34,825 nucleotides of DNA from Turneriella parva (lineage in GTDB: Bacteria; Spirochaetota; Leptospiria; Turneriellales; Turneriellaceae), in contig DYPL01000024.1 of assembly GCA_020719945.1 (NCBI GenBank), forward strand, positions 1 to 34,825, read 5' to 3'. Position 1 is the stretch's first letter, and each line of letters starts with the position of its first letter. Made by a program: the position numbers and the translations under genes. Below are positions 1 through 7,700 of this stretch, one piece after another. The notes below the pieces were generated by a model. That model did no database searches, was not told the DNA's origin, and worked only from the letters and a program-made list of their open reading frames with translations.

Positions 1-107
1 TGCTTTTCAAGCAAATATCTTCAATAATCTGTCAGATATGTCTCCGGGTTGCATAGTGATAACTGGTTTTGCACTTGACTGGTTAACTTCAGTTCCAAGC
101 ATCCAAT

Positions 108-1205
108 ATGGACAATATCCAAAGGCAAAGAGATTTTCGCAACAAAACGGTAACCTCCCTTGCGTCGTATATGCCCGGAGAACAACCCCAGGCTCCGGGC
201 TGGATCAAGCTCAACACCAATGAATTGCCGTTTTCTCCGTCTCCCAAGGCGCTTTCTGTGCTCGAGGTATTTTCAGGAGAACCCAATCTGCTGCGCCGCT
301 ATCCGTCTCCCGTTGGGGAGCCATTGCGCTCACTCATTGCCGAAAAAAATGGCCTGAAACCAGAACAGGTTCTCGTTGCCAATGGTTCCGACGAGGCCAT
401 TTCCCTTATTATAAGAGCTGTTCTCTCCGAGGGCGAAACCGCAGCCATGCCCCAGATTACCTATTCTTTGTATCCAGTTCTGCTCTCTTCTATTGGTGCG
501 TCTGCCCTTTACGTACCCATGAAACAAGGCACTCTGCTAACCGATGCAGAGGCTCTATCGCAAATCCCGGCCCGCCTGATTTTTTTGCCAAATCCCAATG
601 CACCGACCGGCGAATTTATTCCTCTCGATTATTTGTCGTATCTGATTGGCAAAAGCGAAGCGCTGTGGGTGATAGACGAAGCCTACAATGACTTTGTTAC
701 AGAGGCGAATCCTTCTTCTGCGCTCAGTCTTTTGAATAAGCATGACAATCTGATTGTCTTGAGAACATTTTCCAAATCGCATGGATTGGCGGGCATGCGC
801 GTGGGTTATGCAGCCTCTACCAATGCACAGCTCATGGAGGGTTTATACGCTCTCAAGGATTCCTACAATACCGATGCCCTTTCTGTTCGCATTGCCGCAG
901 AAGCCTATACAGATACCGATTATACAAACGAGGTTCTAGGCAAAGTTATTGCAAACCGCGAAACTCTTAATAGAGAGCTTACAGACCGTTCTTTTACGGT
1001 ATTGCCATCCCAGGCTAATTTTCTTCTCTTTTCGCGCGATGGCACAGATAATCTGTTCCCTTTGTACGAGCATTGTAAAAAGGCGAAAATTTTAGTCCGC
1101 CATTTTAATACACCTGCTCTGCAAAAGTATTTGCGTATTTCCATTGGCACCCGGGAAGAGCACGAGGCTTTGCTTGCTACTATCGACTCCTTCAGCTTTT
1201 CATGA
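108..1205 (+). CDS. hisC: Histidinol-phosphate aminotransferase-like PLP enzyme (HisC family)
   Basis: This is a 365-residue class I/II PLP-dependent aminotransferase of the HisC type, which transfers an amino group between glutamate and imidazole-acetol phosphate in histidine synthesis. Visible landmarks are ANGSDEAI near residue 91 (phosphate/ring contacts), NPNAPTG near 162-168, Asp190 in WVIDEAY (contacts the PLP ring nitrogen), and Lys223 in FSKSHGLAGMRVGY, the expected Schiff-base lysine. Length fits the family (about 350-370). No Shine-Dalgarno sequence precedes the ATG, but the reading frame begins well with the family N-terminus. The last four bases overlap the next gene, so the two are probably co-transcribed. 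No other his genes lie nearby. Related subfamilies (threonine-phosphate decarboxylase CobD, aromatic aminotransferases) look alike, so the exact substrate is inferred. Confidence 0.85.
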   Translation: MDNIQRQRDFRNKTVTSLASYMPGEQPQAPGWIKLNTNELPFSPSPKALSVLEVFSGEPNLLRRYPSPVGEPLRSLIAEKNGLKPEQVLVANGSDEAISLIIRAVLSEGETAAMPQITYSLYPVLLSSIGASALYVPMKQGTLLTDAEALSQIPARLIFLPNPNAPTGEFIPLDYLSYLIGKSEALWVIDEAYNDFVTEANPSSALSLLNKHDNLIVLRTFSKSHGLAGMRVGYAASTNAQLMEGLYALKDSYNTDALSVRIAAEAYTDTDYTNEVLGKVIANRETLNRELTDRSFTVLPSQANFLLFSRDGTDNLFPLYEHCKKAKILVRHFNTPALQKYLRISIGTREEHEALLATIDSFSFS

Positions 1206-2449
1206 AACAGTTCCTCTTTGCCGTAATTCTTGTTTTTGAATCCGCCTTTGCTTCTGCATTTCTGATCCCCATGGATAACAGCCAGAAAGAGCATTTGCGG
1301 GCCTACGGCGTTGTATACCGTTCGCTATCGAGGGGAGACAAAGCAGAAATCCTGCTCAATTACCGGGGCGGATCTTTTCTGGTTCCTGCCACTCCCGAAA
1401 ACCATGTAGAATTAATCCAGAAAGGAATTGTCTTTGTTAAAGTAGATTCTTCTTTTCGTAGTTTAATAGAAAAAGAAATGGATGGAAAAAATCAGTCGAT
1501 TTTAACTCTCGAAAATGCTCCGGCCATTGCCGTATACCAGCCCGATGGAACCGATCCTTGGGACGACGCCGTGGTGCTGGTTCTCGAATATGCCGATATT
1601 CCCTTTGATCGCATTTATGATCCGGGGATTCTAAAAGGGGAATTGTCTCGATATGACTGGCTGCATCTGCATCACGAAGATTTTACAGGCCAGTTTGGAA
1701 AATTTTATGGCTTTGCGGAGCAGCGGCAATGGTACCAGCAGCGAAGGCTAATGCTGGAAAGCATGGCAGCTGCGCACGGCTACGCGCGCGTGGCCGATAT
1801 GAAGCTTGCCGTGGTTCAGAAAATACGCAAATTTACGGAAGAGGGCGGCTTTCTATTTGCGATGTGTTCCGCAACGGATACCATCGATATTGCTCTTGCA
1901 GCCGCTTCAACCGATATTGTGCCATCGGAGATAGACCATACCCCCGTGGATCCATCTTTTGCTTCCAAGCTGAATTTTTCCAATACCTTTGCATTTGAAA
2001 ATTTTGAAGTCTATACGGATCCAAATTTATACGAATTTTCATCGATAGATATAAATCCCCGCGCAGAGGGACTATTGCAGAGCGACGACTATTTTCAGTT
2101 GTTTACGTTTCACGCTAAAACAGATCCTGTTTTGTCTTTGTTGACACAAAACCATGTAAAAGAAATTTCTGGCTTTCTGGGACAGACGACTGCTTTCCAC
2201 GGAAAGCATATAAAACCAGGGGTGATTGTACTTGGGGAATCTCCAGGTACTGATCGCGTTCGGTATCTGGCGGGTTCGCTCGGAAAGGGATTTTTCAGTT
2301 TCTATGGCGGCCACGATCCAGAGGATTACCAGCATCTGGTTGGGGATCCACCTGTGAACATGGCGGAGCATCCATCTTCTCCCGGTTATCGCTTAATTCT
2401 CAATAATATATTTTTGCCTTCTGTAAAAAAGAAAGAGAAAAAAACCTGA
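1202..2449 (+). CDS. Exported protein of unknown function (family often mislabelled 'asparagine synthetase B')
   Basis: The 415-residue product starts with a clear signal peptide (hydrophobic core at residues 4-18, likely cleavage after ASA) followed by FLIPMDNSQKEHLRAYG. From memory, proteins with this ILIPMD..QK.HLKAYG start and a nearby LLNYRGGSFL segment (LLNYRGGSFL at about residues 51-60) occur in Bacteroidetes and Leptospira and are labelled asparagine synthetase B. I see neither an N-terminal Cys nucleophile nor an ATP-pyrophosphatase motif, and the protein is exported, so that name is unlikely to be right. The middle part (about 105-270) contains short Rossmann-like strands and GGFLFAMCSATDT, suggesting a flavodoxin/GATase-like fold, which is inference only. 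The ATG overlaps the hisC stop by four bases (ATGA). The lysine-rich C-terminus ends the unit. Confidence 0.7.
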   Translation: MKQFLFAVILVFESAFASAFLIPMDNSQKEHLRAYGVVYRSLSRGDKAEILLNYRGGSFLVPATPENHVELIQKGIVFVKVDSSFRSLIEKEMDGKNQSILTLENAPAIAVYQPDGTDPWDDAVVLVLEYADIPFDRIYDPGILKGELSRYDWLHLHHEDFTGQFGKFYGFAEQRQWYQQRRLMLESMAAAHGYARVADMKLAVVQKIRKFTEEGGFLFAMCSATDTIDIALAAASTDIVPSEIDHTPVDPSFASKLNFSNTFAFENFEVYTDPNLYEFSSIDINPRAEGLLQSDDYFQLFTFHAKTDPVLSLLTQNHVKEISGFLGQTTAFHGKHIKPGVIVLGESPGTDRVRYLAGSLGKGFFSFYGGHDPEDYQHLVGDPPVNMAEHPSSPGYRLILNNIFLPSVKKKEKKT

Positions 2450-2489
2450 TGGTTCTGTGTATCTACGGTATCCGAATAATAGAACAATT

Positions 2490-2504
2490 TTTTGTCTGAC
2501 AAAA
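2490..2504. promoter_or_regulatory. 15-bp perfect palindrome resembling a Leptospira LexA (SOS) box
   Basis: The sequence TTTTGTC-T-GACAAAA is a perfect inverted repeat with 7-base arms about one central base. It contains TTTG-N5-CAAA, which I recall as the reported LexA1 recognition pattern in Leptospira interrogans. It lies 41 bp after the stop of the exported protein gene and 91 bp before the start of the zinc-ribbon/LolA fusion gene. A second small hairpin (GGCAG 2519-2523 with CTGCC 2531-2535) follows it. Function is inferred from sequence only. Confidence 0.4.
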
Positions 2505-2594
2505 CATCTTTTTCTTTCGGCAGAAAAACTCTGCCCGAGTAGGGCTTTCATAAAACGGAATTGACCGCATGCTGGCAAACCTGTTTATGTAGCC

Positions 2595-3587
2595 ATGTCC
2601 GAAAAAGAATTCAAAAGTCCGGTTGCCAATGCCATGCTGCGGCGCACCGTCCAGAACGATCGCGAATACTATGTATGTCCGGAAACAGGAGGCATGTATC
2701 TCCATAAGGGAGATCTAAATGCTCTGCTTCCCCACCATGAATCTCTGTTTGCTTCGGAGGATCTCGAACTCTCATCGCTCGTCAAAAAGACAGAGAAAGA
2801 TGTGCACGGCGATATTCCCTGCATTCACTGCGGAAACCCGGCCATGACAAAAGTTACTTTTTTAGCGGAGTCTGGCATTGTTCTCGATCATTGCGAGCAG
2901 TGCGGTTCCTTCTGGATTGATGGCGGCGAGCTGCGGAAAATGCGAGAGTACTGGGAAAATGTAGAAGAAAACTCCAAAAAAGCGCATGACCCCGCGATTC
3001 AGGTTTTTCTTAATTTCCTGAAATCTCTTTCCATTCCTTTCTTTTCAGCTATCCTCTATTTTTCGGCTATTACCGGAATCCGCGCCGACGCTGCTTTAGA
3101 TTCTCTGCGCGGCAAAATTGGCGGGCTTTACAGCAGTTTTACGGCCAACTTTTCGGTAGCCGGTTCGAGCGGACAGGCTTTAAGTGGCAAAATCTATTAC
3201 CAAGCTCCCAATAAAGTGCATATTAAAATGTCTAATGGCGGAATCATTGCCTCTAACGGGCAATACATTGTCATTTACAACCCTGCCTCTGGAATGGCTG
3301 CCAAACAGGATGCAGGCGGAACCAGCGGGGGCATTCTCGGTTTGCTGCGCGGCTACGAGGGAACCGTACAGGGAAACCGTTACATTTTTCGCAAACCAGA
3401 CACGCAGGAACAAATTGTCGTATCGGTTGCCAACAATATGCTGAGCTCGGTGCAAATACGCAGGGAAACGGGAACCGTCACGTATTCTTTTTCTGGCGTG
3501 AACGTGGGTGCCGGGATTTCGGGTTCTCTTTTCAGTTATAAACCTCCCACGAGTGTTCGCGTCATAGAAAATCCCTTAAACCGTTAA
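2595..3587 (+). CDS. Zinc-ribbon / transmembrane / LolA-like fusion protein
   Basis: The 330-residue protein has two unlike halves. Residues 70-116 form a TFIIB-type zinc ribbon: Cys76-X2-Cys79 and Cys100-X2-Cys103 followed by SFWIDGGEL, typical of the zf-TFIIB family. A degenerate half copy with a single Cys28 (CPETGGMYLHKGDL) precedes it. A hydrophobic segment at about 137-162 ending in RADAAL looks like a membrane anchor or internal signal sequence. Residues 167-330 resemble LolA-like outer-membrane lipoprotein carriers: a start LDSLRGKIGGLYSSFTANFSV, then GKIYYQAPNKVHIKM and a long run of antiparallel-strand-like segments ending in VRVIENP. The predicted topology is cytosolic zinc ribbon and periplasmic LolA fold. 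No Shine-Dalgarno is visible before the ATG. The reading frame is unbroken, so the fusion is real in this sequence. Function is unknown. Confidence 0.75.
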   Translation: MSEKEFKSPVANAMLRRTVQNDREYYVCPETGGMYLHKGDLNALLPHHESLFASEDLELSSLVKKTEKDVHGDIPCIHCGNPAMTKVTFLAESGIVLDHCEQCGSFWIDGGELRKMREYWENVEENSKKAHDPAIQVFLNFLKSLSIPFFSAILYFSAITGIRADAALDSLRGKIGGLYSSFTANFSVAGSSGQALSGKIYYQAPNKVHIKMSNGGIIASNGQYIVIYNPASGMAAKQDAGGTSGGILGLLRGYEGTVQGNRYIFRKPDTQEQIVVSVANNMLSSVQIRRETGTVTYSFSGVNVGAGISGSLFSYKPPTSVRVIENPLNR

Positions 3588-3689
3588 CGCGATTGCCGAT
3601 ACTCATAAAAACGTTGCGAAAGTGCTTGCCGGATTAAGCCGACATTCCTAAGCTAACGTAAGCATTAACTACTAAAACAGGAGTCTGCC

Positions 3690-4388
3690 ATGATAAAAAT
3701 GGAACAATTGGAACAACTCGAGGGAAGAATTGTAAAAGCTCTCGAGCTTATCTCAGATTTGCGCGTTGAAAACAGCCATCTCGAAACAGAAGTAGACGAA
3801 CTGAAGGCCAGCAACGACCAGCTTCGCCTCAATTCAGAAGAAAAAGAGCGCGAATCCATGGATCTTCGCGTACAGCTCAAAGAAGCAACCGAAGAGCTCA
3901 CCCGCCTCAAATCCAAAGAAGAAGAACTCGAAACCAAAATACTTTCTATTATTGCACGCCTTGACGGTCTCAAAGAAAGTGGTTCTTCTGCTCCGGCACC
4001 GGTTTCACGCGCTGCTGCCTCTAAAAGTGCACCCGCTCCTGTTTCTGCACCCCTTGCCCCTGCAGAGTCTGGCCGCGAAGAACTTCTCGTAGAAGAAGAG
4101 ATAGAAGAACCTGCAGCAGTCCAGGAAGAGTCCGCTGGGGCTCAGGAACCAGCAGAAGAAGAGGTTCCATCTTACAACGAAGACGAAGACGACGAGATAG
4201 TAATTCTTGATGACGAAGATGATGACGAAGAGATTATTATCGCTGACGATGCCCCTCCCGTTTCCCGCGTGGAGGAAGATAACACCCCGTCAGGCAGCGA
4301 TGTCATTATTGACGATGACGACGATGTTCTCGGCGTTTTTGACGAAGACGACGAAGAAGATTTTCTCATTGTAGAAGACGACAAGTAA
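3690..4388 (+). CDS. Coiled-coil protein with acidic tail, ZapB-like, next to zapA
   Basis: The 232-residue product begins with a continuous heptad-rich coiled coil (about residues 4-92: LEQLEGRIVKALELISDLRVEN and onward). An Ala/Pro/Ser linker (about 95-128) follows, then a tail of about 100 residues dominated by Asp and Glu. There is no signal peptide or membrane segment. The coiled coil and its place 1 bp ahead of zapA suggest a ZapB-type or other divisome-associated partner, which is inference from context. GGAG lies 6 bp before the ATG at 3690, supporting this start; Met4 is an alternative. The tail is probably disordered. Its base sequence is a run of GAC/GAA/GAT codons, so alignments there will be unreliable. 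Confidence 0.7.
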   Translation: MIKMEQLEQLEGRIVKALELISDLRVENSHLETEVDELKASNDQLRLNSEEKERESMDLRVQLKEATEELTRLKSKEEELETKILSIIARLDGLKESGSSAPAPVSRAAASKSAPAPVSAPLAPAESGREELLVEEEIEEPAAVQEESAGAQEPAEEEVPSYNEDEDDEIVILDDEDDDEEIIIADDAPPVSRVEEDNTPSGSDVIIDDDDDVLGVFDEDDEEDFLIVEDDK

Positions 4389-4389
4389 A

Positions 4390-4725
4390 ATGGAATCCGG
4401 AACCCAGGTGTCCCGCACCCGCGTAGAGCTAATGGGGCACCAGTACACTCTCAAGGGCGATCTCGATCCCGAGTACATGAAGTCTCTGGCCACCTATGTG
4501 GACGAGAAAATTCGCAATCTGCAAAAGCTGATGCCGGGCTTTGACAGCACGCGCCTTGCTTTACTCGTAAGCCTCAATATGGCAGATGAGCTTTTTCAGG
4601 CGAAAGCCGGTAGAAATGCTTTGCCCGACGGTGTGGACGAAAAAACACTGAGGGAGCTTGGCGAAAAAACGCAAAAAATGATTGAACTTCTCGAAGAAGG
4701 CATTATCGGAGAACCGCTTCGTTAA
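4390..4725 (+). CDS. zapA: Cell division protein ZapA
   Basis: This 111-residue protein matches ZapA, the small cytoplasmic protein that cross-links FtsZ protofilaments at mid-cell. The N-terminal globular part carries the pattern VELMGHQYTLKGDLDPEYMKSLATYVDEKI, characteristic of the family. It is followed by LALLVSLNMADELFQ and a C-terminal helix (about residues 80-105) for coiled-coil tetramerisation. The length is normal. The start lies one base after the stop of the acidic coiled-coil gene, so the two must be co-transcribed and are likely translationally coupled. The gene is convergent with the large SprA-like gene, with only 43 bp between stops and no convincing terminator there. Confidence 0.88.
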   Translation: MESGTQVSRTRVELMGHQYTLKGDLDPEYMKSLATYVDEKIRNLQKLMPGFDSTRLALLVSLNMADELFQAKAGRNALPDGVDEKTLRELGEKTQKMIELLEEGIIGEPLR

Positions 4726-4768
4726 ACCCTGGCCATGCCTCAGAGTTACTGCCCGCATACAGAGGCTG

Positions 4769-7700
4769 CTAAAAAAGAATTCTAGCGCCCAGTCCTATTT
4801 CCAGACCCAGTATTTCCTGTTCCGTATTTTTGGTGTGCACGTCCCGGTGTATATCCCAAAGCGTAAGAACGTTAAAGTTGCCCGTCACATTCTGATGTAA
4901 ATTTATGTCCAGAGTCTGGTTGACTGCATAGCGATCCAGTGTCGTTGGAGTCGTGATAGTTTCGTCCCTTGCATATTCAATCCGATTGAGATCCGCAGAA
5001 ATTTTGGCCGAGTAGCGCGGCTTGTAGGTTAAATTGAGTTTGGTGAGCTCGGCAAGATATACCCGCAGCGATTCCATTTCTGTCGTATATTCCAGTGCCG
5101 TCTGCGCGCCGTGTTCCGTTTTTCCGATGAGTGCCCCGCGCTCTGGAATTGCCTGGTACAGAATTTTATCTGCCTCTGGCCCGTCTGGAGAAAGATATTC
5201 TTCTTCTGTATACTGCGATAATCGATAATTCAATAACAGCGATAGAGTGCGTCGTTCTGATTTTTTGGTATTCCAAGTAAATGTAAGCGTTAGTCCAGGC
5301 GTATGAGCATCTTCGCGAAGATTTTCTGTGATTCTCATTTTGCGGTCAAAGGTATAGCGAAGCTCCGACGTGAAGGAACGCCCACCCAGATTTTCGAGAA
5401 ACGGCATGTCGATCAGTTTCATTAAGTCCATCGTTTCGCGCACCGTATAGGCCAGCAAAACCTGTTGCTGCGGGAGAGCCGTAAGGGAAGAGCGGCGCGC
5501 CTCTTGGGCAAGACGAAAATCCGTAATGATAAATATTTCCTTAGGCAATTGAAATTTGGAGGGAAAAGCGACAGAATCTCTCTGGCTTAAAGAGTTGGAA
5601 TATTCCAGGAGCAATGCTTCGCTGTCTGCCGGCAGCACGGGACGATACTTTGTCGTTCTTACATATTCCCTTGCATTGGAAAAATTATTCTCTTTTCGGT
5701 TTTGCGAAACAAAGCCATACCAGAAGGGATAGCTGAACAGATCCATGCTGCGCACGGAAAGAGGAGGAACCACGCGCCGGAATCCCAGCTCATCTTCGAG
5801 AAGCTCGCGGCCCCTGGTATAGGGTAGTGAATTTTCTGCGAGCGTTATTTCCCGTTCAAAGCGCGGAACGAACGAAGAGAAAAATTTCAGCATATTGTGG
5901 ATGGCGGGAGGCTTAACCGGTATGGACAGAGAAATTAATGTTTGCGTGGAAGGCTGTTTTAAGCGTTGGTAAGATTCTTCCTCAAAAGAGATTGGATTGT
6001 CTCGAAAGGAATTTTCCTGGTAGAGAATGCTGGCCTCTGTTTCCATGGAGAGAGCCTTAAATCGCAGCGAGTTTTTTAACGATGCGTCTGTAATTCTCTG
6101 CCGGTATCGAAAGTTTCCGGGGCGCGTATACGGCAGAGTAAATTCTCCGTGCAGTGGCTGAAGGATATTGCTGTCTGTCAGTTTTTTTTCCAGAAGCATT
6201 TTTCTGGAATGGCGAATAGAGGGCGTCATGCTGAAAAAGGAATTTTCAAGTGTGAGCGAGTTTTCGGAATCTTCGGATTGTTCTTTTTCGCTGTCCGAAG
6301 ATACCAGGCTGTTAGAATCGTCTATGTTTACCGACTCCATCCGTTTGTGAAAATAGCGCAGAGAAGAGCGGAACTGGTAAATGAGTTTGGCATTGCCTAT
6401 AATTTTTTTCTCTTCTTTCAACGCTACGGACGGTGAGTGTATTTTCTGTTCTTCGATTGTTTCGAGTCTATCACTATCTTCTATGCCGGTCTTGAGAAAA
6501 TCGCGATAGTTTCTCGATATGGATTGATAATTATACTGTGTCGAAACATCCGGAATTCCGGTTTGCTCAAACTGAAAATCATTTTTCACAGAATGGTTGA
6601 GTTCTGTTCGTGAACCCCGCTTATCCGACGAAACGAGAATGCTCTCTGGATCTGCCATGGTGTACAGAGCATTGAAGGAATATGCTGATTTCCACCAGGG
6701 AGTAATGTTGGTGTTAGCCGTGAAAAAAGAATGATCTTCTGAATAGTGATACCGCGAGGTCCCGATTCCGGAAAAATCTTTTCCTCTGTGCTTTTGCTGG
6801 TAGTGCAGAACAATATCCGATAAAATGGGAGTTCCCGATTTGGTTGTGTAGAGGGGTTCTGTAATTTTTACTGTGCTGCGGAACAGCCACGCATCGTCCG
6901 TGAGCAGCGACACATCAGAGACAGTTATGTCGTTAAACCAGATTTCGCCCGAGCCGAGAGTTGTATCATCTCCCATCCCGATTTGAACGAGAGAGATTTC
7001 CTGCAGATTGGGCCGACCCATGGCAGCACTCGGTCTTTTGAGATCAAACGAAAGGTTTGTCCAGCTGTTTCCTGGCAGAGAAGTTTCAAATTCAAAATAA
7101 TTCGATTCATCCGAACCAATCCGTAGAAATACTTTTTCCGACCCGCTGTGGCTGCGCGTTCTGCTCCATATGTGCATTTTTCCATATTGTTCCAGATTCA
7201 TGGGATCGGGGAATACGCGCGAAATAAAATATCTGGTATATGAACTTTGGAAATCGTAAGTCACTTTGAGTGTAGCTTCGCGCAGTCTGTCATATTCTGT
7301 GTTGGTATATTTTCCGTGCAGTTTTTCGTAATCGTCTCTTTTCTGTTTAATAAACGCTTCCGAGTAATATTCGTCGCGCGAGTTAAAATTATCCATGATG
7401 AGAGCAGAGAAATATTCCGGATCCGTAATTTCGGCAGAATCGCCCGATGGCGTTATGGCCCGCGCGGAGCGCCACCGTGGTGATCCAAATTTGATTCCGT
7501 CTATCAGAAGTTTCCCTTTGCCGCTGCCACTGTCTGGCGTTATAAAAAGGCGCAGCGAGTAAACGGATGAGAGAGCCTGTTTCTGGCTGTTGGTGAGTTT
7601 GTTGCGATCGATCAAAAAGCGGAAATGTTTCCATTCACCGGGGCTGATAGTATTGTCTCCGGAATGATCTGCGATAAAGGCAGTCGTTCCATCAGGAATT

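Noticed and set aside
4130-4388. Tandem repeat in the acidic tail
   Set aside because: The pattern is simply GAC/GAA/GAT codon usage of an Asp/Glu-rich stretch; no fixed repeat unit is kept.
4726-4768. Terminator between zapA and the SprA-like gene
   Set aside because: GCCTC (4737-4741) and GAGGC (4762-4766) could pair, but the loop is 20 bases and no T-run follows on either strand.
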